Source: JAZQNF01 sp045641505 (GTDB lineage Bacteria; Bacillota; Clostridia; Lachnospirales; Bianqueaceae). Taken from it: a stretch of 28,094 bases of DNA. The stretch lies in the NCBI GenBank assembly GCA_045641505.1, contig JAZUHB010000054.1, positions 1 to 28,094 on the forward strand, given 5' to 3'. This document shows, in pieces, positions 1 to 8,053 of the stretch. The translations under genes and the position numbers were made by a program. The first letter of the stretch is position 1. The number at the start of each line of letters is the position of its first letter. The notes under the pieces were generated by a model. The model searched no databases, had not been told where the DNA came from, and worked only from the letters and a program-made list of their open reading frames with translations.

Positions 1-32
1 GGCGATTGAAGGAATCGTCCAAAACCGTTTTG

Positions 33-61
33 ATTATAAAATATCCCTTGCTTTTTTTCAA
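33..61 (-). promoter_or_regulatory. Sigma-A promoter firing leftward out of the window
   Basis: Read on the minus strand, TTGAAA (56-61) and TATAAT (33-38) are separated by exactly 17 bp. This near-consensus promoter must serve a gene beyond the left edge. A short inverted repeat (CGATT 3-7, AATCG 13-17) lies just downstream of the expected transcription start and could be an operator, but it is only 5 bp per arm. Confidence 0.75.
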
Positions 62-164
62 CAGTTTCGGTTCACAATTGGCCGTTTTCCGTCAAATTCC
101 GACGAGAAACCGTCAGCGGAGACCGTCCGCGAATATTCTCGTCCGATGCCTCGGGGCAGTGGCT

Positions 165-254
165 TTACCGGAAGCTCTCGGCCGGCGCCTCGCAGGCGGA
201 ATCCCGCCCTTACCGGAAGCTCTCGGCCAAAGCCTTGAAGGCGGGAAGCGAGCG
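165..254. repeat. 45-bp imperfect tandem duplication at the aminotransferase 3' end
   Basis: Copies lie at 165-209 and 210-254. The first 19 bp of each (165-183 and 210-228) are identical and the rest is diverged. The right copy encodes the last codons and stop of the aminotransferase. The left copy lies directly after the stop, in the same frame, and ends with the same AESFR-stop codons. It looks like a local duplication that moved the stop codon or left a decaying copy behind. Confidence 0.85.
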
Positions 255-1394
255 CTCGACCGTTTCCTTCGAGACGCAGAACGCCAGCCGGAAGTAGCCG
301 GGGCAGCCGAAGGTGGAGCCGGGCACGACGAGGATGTGATGCTCCTTCGCGCGGGCGCAGAACTCGCGGTCGTCCGGGATCGGGCACTTGGGGAACATGT
401 AGAACGCGCCCTGCGGGGCGACCATCTCGAAGCCGAGGGCGGTCAGCTCCCGGCAGAGGATCTCGCGGTTCTCCTTGTAGACGGTCATGTCGGAGAGGGC
501 GCCGGGGATGCGGCCGATCACGCGCTGGAACAGCGAGGGGGCGTTCACGAAGCCGAGGATGCGGTTCGCCACGGCGGCGGCCGCGATCGTATTCTCCGCG
601 TCCTCGACCTCGTCGGGGATCAGCAGGTAGCCGATCCGCTCGCCGGGCAGAGAGAGGCTCTTCGAATAGGAATAGCCGACGAAGGTGTTGGGGTGGAACT
701 TGGGCAGATGGGGGACGGTGCAGTCGCCGAAGACGATCTCGCGGTAGGGCTCGTCGGAGATCAGGTAGATGGCGTGGCCGTACTCCTTCTCCTTGCGGGC
801 CAGGAGCTCGCCGAGCTTCGCGAGCGTTTCAGCGCCGTAGATCACGCCGCTGGGGTTGTTCGGGGTGTTGATGATGAGCGCGCGGGTGCGGGGGCTGAAG
901 AGGCCCTCCGCGGCCTCGAGGTTCAGCGAGAAATCGCGGGTGTCCGCGGGCACGACGACGCGCGTGCCGCCGAAGTTCGAGACGTAGTTGTTGTACTCGC
1001 CGAAGTAGGGGGCGAAGAGCATGACCTCGTCGCCGGGCTCGAGGAGCATCTTGAGGGCGACGTTCAGCGCGCCGGCCGCGCCGACGGTCATGACGAGGTT
1101 GCGGGCGCCGTAGCGCGTGCCCTCGCGGCGGTTGATTTCGGCGGCCAGGGCCTCGCGCACGTCGGGGTAGCCCGCGTTCGACATGTAGCCGTGCAGCAGG
1201 AAATCGTCCTCGTTTTCGAGGATCGAGACGGCCGCCTCGCGCACCTCGGCGGGCGGCGGGGTGCAGGGGTTCCCCAGCGAGAAATCGTAGACGTTTTCCG
1301 CGCCGTACTTATCCGCCATCTTCTTGCCTTCTTCGAACATGGCCCGGATCACCGAGCCGCCGGCCACGAGCCGGGACATGGATTCTGAGATCAT
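210..1394 (-). CDS. Class I/II PLP-dependent aminotransferase
   Basis: A 394-residue fold-type I aminotransferase of the aspartate aminotransferase superfamily, which moves an amino group between an amino acid and a 2-oxo acid using pyridoxal phosphate. Visible landmarks are NTPNNPSG at 176-183, SDEPYR at 213-218 (Asp214 and Tyr217 contact the cofactor), the Schiff-base lysine Lys245 in SYSKSLSLPGERIGY, and the carboxylate-binding Arg369 in YFRLAF. Length is normal for the family and there is no signal peptide, so it is cytosolic. An AAGGAG site precedes the ATG. It starts 43 bp after the pullulanase stop with no terminator between, so the two are probably cotranscribed. The sequence does not settle substrate specificity (aspartate, alanine or aromatic). 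Confidence 0.93.
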   Translation of the reverse strand: MISESMSRLVAGGSVIRAMFEEGKKMADKYGAENVYDFSLGNPCTPPPAEVREAAVSILENEDDFLLHGYMSNAGYPDVREALAAEINRREGTRYGARNLVMTVGAAGALNVALKMLLEPGDEVMLFAPYFGEYNNYVSNFGGTRVVVPADTRDFSLNLEAAEGLFSPRTRALIINTPNNPSGVIYGAETLAKLGELLARKEKEYGHAIYLISDEPYREIVFGDCTVPHLPKFHPNTFVGYSYSKSLSLPGERIGYLLIPDEVEDAENTIAAAAVANRILGFVNAPSLFQRVIGRIPGALSDMTVYKENREILCRELTALGFEMVAPQGAFYMFPKCPIPDDREFCARAKEHHILVVPGSTFGCPGYFRLAFCVSKETVERSLPAFKALAESFR

Positions 1395-1437
1395 TTCGGA
1401 CTCCTTTTTTCTTGCGTGAAAGGGCGCTCGGCCCCGA

Positions 1438-3387
1438 TCAGAACACGGCTTCCTTTTCCGCGATGAGGACGCCGCGGGCGTGCACCCAGAGCACGTCGGA
1501 TTCGGCGACGAACAGCGGCTCAGCCGAGGCGACGCTCTCGTTCGCGAGGATCTGCCAGCGGCCGGCGGGCACGCGGACCTCGCCGGGCGCGTCGGTGGCG
1601 TTCAGGATGACGGCGGTCTCGAAGAGGCCGACGCGGGCGCTCCAGGCGACCAGCCCGTCGTTCTCGGCCAGGGGACGGATCTCGTCGGGGATCCCCAGCG
1701 CGAAGAAGCGGCGCCGGATCGCGATCAGCCCGCGGTAGTATTCGACCAGCTCGCGGAAGCTGTCCGTGCGGGCCCAGTCGAGGCCGTTCACGGAGAGGGG
1801 CGAGCGGTAGCTGTTGCCGTCCGCGTATTTGGTGCGGCCGAACTCCTCGCCGCCCATCAGGAACGGCATGCCGCCGGAGAGGGGCACCGCGGCCGCCGCC
1901 AGCTTGTTGGCCGCGAGCCGGATCAGCTCCGGGCTGTCGAAGCCGCTGCCGTCGGTCGCGACGGTCGCGCTGATCTTGTCCCAGAGCGTGTAGTTGTCAT
2001 GACAGGAGACGTACTGGACCAGCCGGAGCGGATCGCCTCCGCCCGCGGCCATCGCGAGCACGCCGCCGGCCTTCCCGGGAGCGCCCGCGATGAAGCCGGG
2101 GTCCTCGCGCCGGAAGGAGCTGCCGCGGAGCGCGTCGCGCCCCCGGTCGCTGAAATAGCCGATGCCGGGCTCCCAGAGCGCCGCGGAGGCCTGGTCTGCC
2201 GGCACCGCGCCGGGCCGCATCGAGGGATACTCCGCGTACCAGGGCTCGCCGTACATCAGGATGTTCTTCGCGCCGCCGATCCGGTTGAGGCCGCGGCGGA
2301 TCTCGTTCACGGTCTCCACGTCCGTGAGCCCCATCAGGTCGAAGCGGAAGCCGTCGATGTGATACTCGGAGGCCCAGTAAAGCACCGAATCGAGGATGAA
2401 GCGGCGCACCATGACCCGCTCGGAGGCCAGCTCGCAGCCGCAGCCGCTGCCGTTCGCGAAGGGCTCTTCGCCCTCGCGGGTGCGGTGATAGTAATAGGGA
2501 ATGATCTTCTGGAAGACGCTGTCGTAGCTGGCGTAGCTGTGGTTGTAGACCACGTCCATGACCAGCCCGATGCCCGCCCGGTGGAGGGCCAGCACCATCT
2601 GCTTGAACTCGCGGATGCGCGCGTCCCCGTGATAGGGGTCGGTGGCGTAGGCGCCGTCCGGCACGTTGTAGCCGACGGGGTCGTAGCCCCAGTTGTACTG
2701 CTCGCCGGGCGTCTCCTCGGAGACGGTGGCGAAATCGAAGACGGGCAAGAGCTGCACGTGCGTGATGCCCAGTTTTTTCAGGTAGGCGAGACCGGTGGGC
2801 AGGTCCTCCCGCCCGGGCACGTGGGTGTCCTCTTCCGCGAAGGCGAGGAACTTCCCGGGATGCGCGAAGCCGCCGGAGGGAAGGCCGGAGAAATCGCGCA
2901 CGTGGGTCTCCCAGACGACCGCCTGGTCGGCGCGGCCGCTGTAGCAGTAGCTGTCCCGCTGCCAGCCCTCGGGGTCGGTCGCGGCGAGATCGGGCACCAT
3001 GCTGCGGACGTTGTCGACGCCGCAGGCGCGGGCGTAGGGATCGGTCACCTCGGACGCGGTCCCGGCCACGGTCACGCGGTAGGTGTAGTAGACGCCCTTG
3101 CAGTCGCCCGGGACGCGGACGCTCCAGACGCCCTGTTCGCCCGGGGTCATGGGATAGGCGCCTAAGAAGCCGCCGTCCGCCGGGGCCTCCGCCGGACTTC
3201 CGACGGAATACAGGAGCAGCGCGACCTCCGAGGCCGCGGGCGTCCACAGGCGCCACTCGGTCTCCTGCGGGGTCCTGCGCGCGCCGAGCCAGCCCCGGTA
3301 TCCGTAGCGCCGTTCGAACTGCGCGCTGTCATACAGATTCCGAAGCTCCGCCGGTGTCATCCCTGCGATTTCCGCCCAAAGTTCCAT
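1438..3387 (-). CDS. pulA: Type I pullulanase (alpha-1,6-glucan debranching enzyme, GH13)
   Basis: A 649-residue GH13 debranching enzyme hydrolysing alpha-1,6 branches in pullulan, limit dextrins or glycogen. An N-terminal CBM48-like beta domain (about residues 40-130) precedes the catalytic barrel. The type I signature YNWGYDP is at 231-237. GH13 regions are DVVYNHS (278-284), GFRFDLMG (346-353, nucleophile Asp350), GEPW (380-383, acid/base Glu381) and SCHDNY (461-466). No signal peptide or anchor is present, so it acts on intracellular or imported glucan. At 649 residues it is the short cytosolic form, without the extra N-terminal modules of secreted pullulanases. It has its own promoter with an operator-like palindrome in the leader and is followed by the aminotransferase gene. 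Confidence 0.95.
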   Translation of the reverse strand: MELWAEIAGMTPAELRNLYDSAQFERRYGYRGWLGARRTPQETEWRLWTPAASEVALLLYSVGSPAEAPADGGFLGAYPMTPGEQGVWSVRVPGDCKGVYYTYRVTVAGTASEVTDPYARACGVDNVRSMVPDLAATDPEGWQRDSYCYSGRADQAVVWETHVRDFSGLPSGGFAHPGKFLAFAEEDTHVPGREDLPTGLAYLKKLGITHVQLLPVFDFATVSEETPGEQYNWGYDPVGYNVPDGAYATDPYHGDARIREFKQMVLALHRAGIGLVMDVVYNHSYASYDSVFQKIIPYYYHRTREGEEPFANGSGCGCELASERVMVRRFILDSVLYWASEYHIDGFRFDLMGLTDVETVNEIRRGLNRIGGAKNILMYGEPWYAEYPSMRPGAVPADQASAALWEPGIGYFSDRGRDALRGSSFRREDPGFIAGAPGKAGGVLAMAAGGGDPLRLVQYVSCHDNYTLWDKISATVATDGSGFDSPELIRLAANKLAAAAVPLSGGMPFLMGGEEFGRTKYADGNSYRSPLSVNGLDWARTDSFRELVEYYRGLIAIRRRFFALGIPDEIRPLAENDGLVAWSARVGLFETAVILNATDAPGEVRVPAGRWQILANESVASAEPLFVAESDVLWVHARGVLIAEKEAVF

Positions 3388-3412
3388 GCTGATTCTACCT
3401 TTCCGGTACCGA

Positions 3413-3429
3413 GATAAAAGACTTTTATC
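3413..3429. promoter_or_regulatory. Perfect 17-bp palindrome in the pulA leader (candidate operator)
   Basis: GATAAAAG (3413-3420), a single central A (3421) and CTTTTATC (3422-3429) form a perfect 8-bp inverted repeat. It begins 5 bp beyond the pulA -10 box, covering the expected transcription start. This is a typical roadblock-repressor position. The sequence is not a catabolite-repression (cre) box, and the regulator is not identified. Confidence 0.6.
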
Positions 3430-3434
3430 CTTGG

Positions 3435-3464
3435 ATTATAGCACCGCGGAGAGAAAAAACGCAA
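3435..3464 (-). promoter_or_regulatory. pulA promoter
   Basis: On the minus strand, TTGCGT (3459-3464) and a consensus TATAAT (3435-3440) are separated by 18 bp. The transcript would begin near 3428, giving a leader of about 40 nt before the pulA ATG. Confidence 0.65.
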
Positions 3465-3516
3465 GCGCCGCGAGGCCTCGAAATGCCCCGGAAATGCCCT
3501 TCCGCGAAAAAAACTC

Positions 3517-3548
3517 TTGCCTTTTCCCCGGTCTTGCGCTACTATAAT
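3517..3548 (+). promoter_or_regulatory. tRNA-Trp promoter
   Basis: TTGCCT at 3517-3522 is followed after 17 bp by TACTAT (3540-3545). A consensus TATAAT overlaps it at 3543-3548 but with a 20-bp spacer. Either register starts transcription a little over 20 bp before the mature tRNA. Confidence 0.55.
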
Positions 3549-3575
3549 AAAGCGCTTCCGGGCATGACCGGATCC

Positions 3576-3646
3576 AGGGGCATAGTTCAATGGTAGAACA
3601 GCGGTCTCCAAAACCGTCAATACGAGTTCGACTCTTGTTGCCCCTG
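3576..3646 (+). tRNA. trnW: tRNA-Trp (anticodon CCA)
   Basis: A complete 71-nt cloverleaf. Acceptor arms AGGGGCA (3576-3582) and TGCCCCT (3639-3645) pair fully. The D stem is GTTC/GAAC. The anticodon stem GCGGT/ACCGT encloses the loop CTCCAAA, with anticodon CCA at 3608-3610. The T stem ACGAG/CTTGT encloses TTCGACT. The discriminator is G3646, as expected for tryptophan, and CCA is not encoded. A T-rich run immediately after the gene acts as terminator. Confidence 0.96.
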
Positions 3647-3665
3647 TTTTTTTTTGCTTTTTTTC
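3647..3665 (+). terminator. T-run terminator after tRNA-Trp
   Basis: Nine Ts followed by GC and another T-run directly abut the tRNA 3' end. The tRNA acceptor/T-arm stem supplies the upstream structure. Confidence 0.5.
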
Positions 3666-3675
3666 GAAAAACCAC

Positions 3676-3713
3676 TTGCCAAATCCGCCAAAAAGCGGTA
3701 ACATATTAATGTT
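3676..3713 (+). promoter_or_regulatory. Promoter and candidate autoregulatory operator of the MarR-ABC operon
   Basis: TTGCCA (3676-3681) and TAACAT (3699-3704) are separated by 17 bp. An inverted repeat AACAT-ATTA-ATGTT (3700-3713) overlaps the -10 box. That is where MarR regulators commonly bind their own promoters. The arms are only 5 bp, so the operator is an inference from position. Confidence 0.5.
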
Positions 3714-3767
3714 TTAATTTTTAATTTATTATTTTCACCATCACACGAAATACAGAAAGGAAATTCC

Positions 3768-4256
3768 ATGGAAGACACGAAAAGAGAGCTCGGAAAGAGA
3801 GCCGTCCACCTGTTCACCACCGCCGACCGTCTGCATCGCGCCGCCGCCGAAACTGCCATGCAGGAATGCGGCCTGCATCGCAGCCAGCTTCTGATCATGA
3901 TGTATCTGGCAGGCTGCCAGACGCCCCCCACCCAGACCAATATCGCCCGCGCCTTCGAGGTCAGCTCCGCCGCGATCACCGTCACGCTGCAGAAAATGGA
4001 GCGCCACGGCCTCATCACCCGCGAGCAGCAGGAGGGCAACGCCCGCGCGAACCGTATCTGCCTCACTTCCGAGGGCGAAGCGCTGCTCTCCCGCTCCAAG
4101 GAGTATTATTCCTCCGTTGACGAATGCATGTGCCGCGACATCCCGGAGGAGGATCTGGAGACTCTGATCCGCATCCTCAGCAAGATCCAGGACAATCTGC
4201 GGAAAGAATATCCCGAAATCGACCGGCTGAACTTCCTTCGGGAAAAGAAAGGATGA
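3768..4256 (+). CDS. MarR-family transcriptional regulator
   Basis: A 162-residue winged-helix regulator. The DNA-binding part runs from about residue 54 to 102: QTNIARAFEVSSAAITVTLQKMERHG contains the helix-turn-helix, and the charged wing (REQQEGNARANR, then ICLT) follows. Flanking helices at both ends would form the dimer interface. The ATG follows an AAAGGA site. The next gene, an ABC exporter half, starts 7 bp after the stop, so this is the first gene of a MarR-ABC-ABC operon. By analogy with such operons it probably represses the exporter until a toxic ligand binds. The ligand cannot be read from the sequence. Confidence 0.93.
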   Translation: MEDTKRELGKRAVHLFTTADRLHRAAAETAMQECGLHRSQLLIMMYLAGCQTPPTQTNIARAFEVSSAAITVTLQKMERHGLITREQQEGNARANRICLTSEGEALLSRSKEYYSSVDECMCRDIPEEDLETLIRILSKIQDNLRKEYPEIDRLNFLREKKG

Positions 4257-4263
4257 TCCGACC

Positions 4264-6030
4264 TTGAAAAAGTGGTTCAAGTACGTCAAGCCATATCTTC
4301 CCTATTTCATCATCGGCCCCATCTGCATGATCGTCGAGGTCATCGGTGAGGTCGTGATGCCCAAGCTCCTGGCGCTCATCATCAACAGCATGAACGTCGG
4401 CGAGCTCACGAACGAGCTGTCCATCCGCACGATGATCCAGATGATCGTCTGCGCGGTCCTGATGATGGCCGGCGGCGTCGGCGGCGCCTACTTCGGCGCG
4501 AAGGCCTCCGTCAATTTCGCGGCGGACCTCCGGGCCGACATGTACTCGAAGATCCAGTCCTACGCCTTCTCCGACATCGACAAATTCTCCACCGGCTCCC
4601 TCGTCACCCGTCTCACGAACGACGTCACCAAGGTGCAGAACTTCGTCAACATGCTGCTCCGCATGGCGCTCCGCTCGCCCGGCATGATGGTGGCGGCGCT
4701 CGTCATGGCCATCATGACGAAGCCCTCGCTCTCCATCATCTTCGCGGTGACGATGCCGATGCTGGCCCTCGCCATCATCTTCATCTCCAAGATCACCCTG
4801 CCCATGTTCACGAAGATGCAGGCCGCCGTCGACGACCTGAACTCCGACGTGCAGGAGAACATCACCAACGTCCGCGTGGTCAAGAGCTTCGTCCGCGAGG
4901 ACTTCGAGATCGAGAAGTTCGGCCGCGCCAACAAGCGCGTGAAGGACACCAACTTCGACGCGATGAAGCTGCTCATCTACCTCTCCCCGGCGATGACCCT
5001 GTTCATGAACCTGACCGTGATGGCCGTCATCTACTTCGGCGGTCCCATCGTGCTCCGCGGCGAGATGCTCGTCGGCGACCTGTCCGCGTTCATCACCTAC
5101 GTCACCCAGATCCTCTCCGGCCTGATGATGGTCTCCTTCCTCTTCATGACCGCCTCCCGCGCGATCGCCTCCGGGCGCCGCATCCAGGAGGTGCTCTGCG
5201 AGGAGGTCGAGCTGAACGACACGGACGCCGCCTTCCCCGAAAAGACCGTGAACAGCGGCTCCGTCGAGTTCCGCGACGTCTGCTTCCGCTACTACAAGAA
5301 CAGCGAGGAGCAGGTGCTCGATCACATCGACCTTTCCATTCCGGACGGCGCGACCGTGGGCATCATCGGTTCCACCGGCTGCGGCAAATCCACGCTCGTC
5401 AGCATGATCCCCCGTCTCTACGACACGGACGCGGGCGAGGTGCTGGTGGACGGCGTGAACGTCCGCGATTACTCCCTCGTCAATCTCCGCGAGGGCGTCG
5501 GCATGGTGCTCCAGAAGAACACCCTGTTTTCCGGCAGCATCGCCGAGAACCTCCGCTGGGGCGACGAGAACGCCTCCGACGAGGAGGTCCGCAAGTTCGC
5601 CGACTACGCCCAGGCCGACAAGTTCGTCGCCTCCTTCCCCGAGGGCTACGAGACCCCGCTGACCCAGGGCGGCACCAACGTCTCCGGCGGTCAGAAGCAG
5701 CGTCTCTGCATCGCCCGGGCCCTGCTCAAGAAGCCGAAGATCCTGATCCTCGACGATTCCACCAGCGCGGTCGACACCGCCACCGAGGCGCAGATCCGCA
5801 AGGCCTTCCGCGAGGAGCTGCCCGGCGCCACCAAGATCATCATCGCGCAGCGCATCAGCTCCGTCCAGGAGGCGGACATGATCGTCGTCATGAACGACGG
5901 CGCCATCACCGGCGTCGGCACCCACGACGAGCTGCTCGCGAGCAACACGGAATACCGCGAGATCTACGAATCCCAGACCGGCATCACCGTTGGCGGGGAA
6001 GCTTCCGTCCCTGCCGGAAAGGAGGGCTGA
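4264..6030 (+). CDS. ABC exporter half-transporter, degenerate-site subunit
   Basis: A 588-residue TMD-NBD fusion with six predicted membrane helices in about residues 12-310. The NBD carries Walker A GSTGCGKS (369-376), signature VSGGQ (473-477) and Walker B ILILDD (493-498). Two catalytic residues are altered: the Glu after the Walker B Asp is Asp498, and the switch-loop His is Gln529 (IIAQRIS). This is the pattern of the degenerate-site partner of heterodimeric type IV ABC exporters such as TM287/288. It starts with TTG at 4264, preceded by an AAAGGA site overlapping the end of the MarR gene. The partner starts 3 bp after its stop, so the two are translationally coupled and should form one drug or lipid exporter. 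Confidence 0.93.
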   Translation: MKKWFKYVKPYLPYFIIGPICMIVEVIGEVVMPKLLALIINSMNVGELTNELSIRTMIQMIVCAVLMMAGGVGGAYFGAKASVNFAADLRADMYSKIQSYAFSDIDKFSTGSLVTRLTNDVTKVQNFVNMLLRMALRSPGMMVAALVMAIMTKPSLSIIFAVTMPMLALAIIFISKITLPMFTKMQAAVDDLNSDVQENITNVRVVKSFVREDFEIEKFGRANKRVKDTNFDAMKLLIYLSPAMTLFMNLTVMAVIYFGGPIVLRGEMLVGDLSAFITYVTQILSGLMMVSFLFMTASRAIASGRRIQEVLCEEVELNDTDAAFPEKTVNSGSVEFRDVCFRYYKNSEEQVLDHIDLSIPDGATVGIIGSTGCGKSTLVSMIPRLYDTDAGEVLVDGVNVRDYSLVNLREGVGMVLQKNTLFSGSIAENLRWGDENASDEEVRKFADYAQADKFVASFPEGYETPLTQGGTNVSGGQKQRLCIARALLKKPKILILDDSTSAVDTATEAQIRKAFREELPGATKIIIAQRISSVQEADMIVVMNDGAITGVGTHDELLASNTEYREIYESQTGITVGGEASVPAGKEG

Positions 6031-6033
6031 TCG

Positions 6034-7980
6034 ATGGCGAGAACCTTATCTGAGCTGCAGAAGCAGTATTACAGCGGCGGCGCGGGCACCCGCAAGGGAA
6101 TGATGCGCGGCCCCGGCGGCCCCCGGAGCATGTCCGGCGACAAGCCGAAAAACGCCGGCAAGACCATCGCCCGCATGTTCTCCTACCTGAACGGCCACTG
6201 GTTCCGCATGATCATGATCCTCGTGATCATGCTGCTGGAGACGGTCGCCTCGCTGGTCGCCTCCTACCTGATGGCGCCCATCATCAACCGCCTGACCCTG
6301 GCCGTCAAGCCCGACGCCGAAATCAGCTGGACCGAGCTCGAGCTCGCGGCCGACGGCGTCATCGAGCGCCTCACCGGGATCTTCAATTTCCGACCTGACA
6401 GCCCCGTCATGAGCTACATCCTGGCGGCGCTCGTCCTCCTTCTCGCGGTCTACATGGTCTCCATCCTCGGCTCCTATTTCCAGAGCCGGCTGATGGTCAA
6501 CATCTCCCTCGACATCTCCGAGAAGATCCGCAACGAGCTCTTCGTCAAGCTCCAGCGGCTGCCCGTCCGCTTCTTCGACAACATCCCGACCGGCGAGGTC
6601 ATGTCCCGCTTCACGAACGACGTGGACAACATCGACATGATGATCTCCAACTCGCTGGTCTCCCTGTTCAGCGGCGTCGTCACCCTGGCCGGCACCGTCT
6701 ACTTCATGCTGGCGACCAACTGGGTCCTGGCCCTCATCACGATCCTCTTCACGCCCCTCTTCACCTTCGGCGGCATGGCCATCGCCAAGGCCAGCCGGAA
6801 GTACTACGCCCGCCAGCAGGCGGCGCTGGGCGCGGTGAACGGCTACATGGAAGAGACCGTCACCGGCCAGAAGGTCGTCAAGATCTTCAACCACGAGGAC
6901 GAGTGCGTCGAGGAGTTCGGCCTGCTGAACGACGACATGCGCGAGACCCAGTTCTACGCCCAGTTCTGGGGCGGCGTGATGGGCCCGATCATGGGCAACA
7001 CCTCGCAGATCTGCTACGCCGTCACGATCGGCGTCGGCGGCCTGATGATGGTCGCGGGCAAGCTTTCGCCCGGCGGCCTCACGCTCTTCGCGAACTACTC
7101 CCGCCGCTTCTCGATGCCCATCAACATGATTTCCACCCAGATGTCCACCGTCTTCGCCGCCCTCGCCGGCGCCGAGCGTGTCTTCGAGGTCATGGACACC
7201 ACCCCCGAAGCCGCCGACGCGCCCGACGCGGACCCGATGCCCGACATGCAGGGCTACGTGATCATGAAGGACGTCACCTTCGGCTACGTGCCTGAGAAGA
7301 CCGTGCTGCACCACATCGACCTCTACGCGAAGCCCGGCCAGAAGATCGCCTTCGTCGGCTCCACCGGCGCCGGCAAGACCACCGTCACGAACCTTCTGAA
7401 CCGCTTCTACGACGTGGAGGACGGCGAGATCACGATCGACGGCGTGAACATCAAGGACATCGAGCGCGACGTCCTCCGCCGCAACATCGCGATGGTCCTG
7501 CAGGACACGCACCTGTTCACCGGCACCGTCCGCGAGAACATCCGCTACGGCCGCCTCGACGCGACCGACGACGAGGTCATCGCCGCCGCGAAGACCGCCT
7601 CGGCCCACAGCTTCATCATGCGCCTCGCCAACGGCTACGACACCGTGCTCGAGGGCGACGGCGCGAACCTCTCCCAGGGCCAGCGGCAGCTGCTCAACAT
7701 CGCCCGCGCGGCGCTCTCGAAGGCGCCCATCCTGGTCCTCGACGAGGCCACGAGCTCGGTCGACACCCGCACCGAGCGCCACATCGAGAAGGGCATGGAC
7801 CGCCTGATGAAGAACCGCACCACCTTCGTCATCGCCCACCGCCTCTCCACCGTCCGCAATTCCAACGCGATCATGGTGCTGGAGCACGGCGAGATCATCG
7901 AGCGCGGCACCCACGACGAGCTGCTCGCGATGAAGGGCCGCTACTACGAGCTGTACACCGGCCTGAAGGAGTTGGACTGA
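6034..7980 (+). CDS. ABC exporter half-transporter, catalytic subunit
   Basis: A 648-residue TMD-NBD half-transporter with a Gly/Arg-rich cytosolic N-terminal extension of about 45 residues before the first helix. Six membrane helices lie in about residues 55-380. The NBD has a complete catalytic set: Walker A GSTGAGKT (442-449), signature LSQGQ (546-550), Walker B ILVLDE with Glu571, and switch His602 (IAHRLST). It therefore supplies the hydrolytically competent site opposite the degenerate one of the upstream subunit. An AAAGGAGGG site lies inside the end of the upstream gene. A bidirectional hairpin terminator follows the stop. Confidence 0.94.
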   Translation: MARTLSELQKQYYSGGAGTRKGMMRGPGGPRSMSGDKPKNAGKTIARMFSYLNGHWFRMIMILVIMLLETVASLVASYLMAPIINRLTLAVKPDAEISWTELELAADGVIERLTGIFNFRPDSPVMSYILAALVLLLAVYMVSILGSYFQSRLMVNISLDISEKIRNELFVKLQRLPVRFFDNIPTGEVMSRFTNDVDNIDMMISNSLVSLFSGVVTLAGTVYFMLATNWVLALITILFTPLFTFGGMAIAKASRKYYARQQAALGAVNGYMEETVTGQKVVKIFNHEDECVEEFGLLNDDMRETQFYAQFWGGVMGPIMGNTSQICYAVTIGVGGLMMVAGKLSPGGLTLFANYSRRFSMPINMISTQMSTVFAALAGAERVFEVMDTTPEAADAPDADPMPDMQGYVIMKDVTFGYVPEKTVLHHIDLYAKPGQKIAFVGSTGAGKTTVTNLLNRFYDVEDGEITIDGVNIKDIERDVLRRNIAMVLQDTHLFTGTVRENIRYGRLDATDDEVIAAAKTASAHSFIMRLANGYDTVLEGDGANLSQGQRQLLNIARAALSKAPILVLDEATSSVDTRTERHIEKGMDRLMKNRTTFVIAHRLSTVRNSNAIMVLEHGEIIERGTHDELLAMKGRYYELYTGLKELD

Positions 7981-8010
7981 GGTCCGGGAAAGATTCGCAA
8001 AAAAGAAAGA

Positions 8011-8041
8011 TGATGCTTCGTAAAGCATCAGCTTTTTGTTT
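8011..8041. terminator. Bidirectional terminator between convergent genes
   Basis: TGATGCTT (8011-8018), loop CGTA and AAGCATCA (8023-8030) form a perfect 8-bp hairpin. It is followed by GCTTTTTGTTT on the plus strand and by a T-rich tail on the minus strand (A-rich 8000-8010). It serves both the ABC exporter operon and the Nif3 gene. Confidence 0.85.
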
Positions 8042-8053
8042 CCGTTTTTATCA

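Noticed and set aside
3549..3557. Catabolite-repression (cre) site near the tRNA-Trp promoter (AAAGCGCTT)
   Set aside because: It matches only the core of the consensus and lies in front of a tRNA gene, where CcpA control would be unexpected.
6046..8028. Long leftward open frame opposite the second ABC subunit, and similar His/Asp/Gly-rich frames opposite other genes
   Set aside because: High-GC codon usage leaves antisense frames open; composition is low-complexity and no family motif appears.
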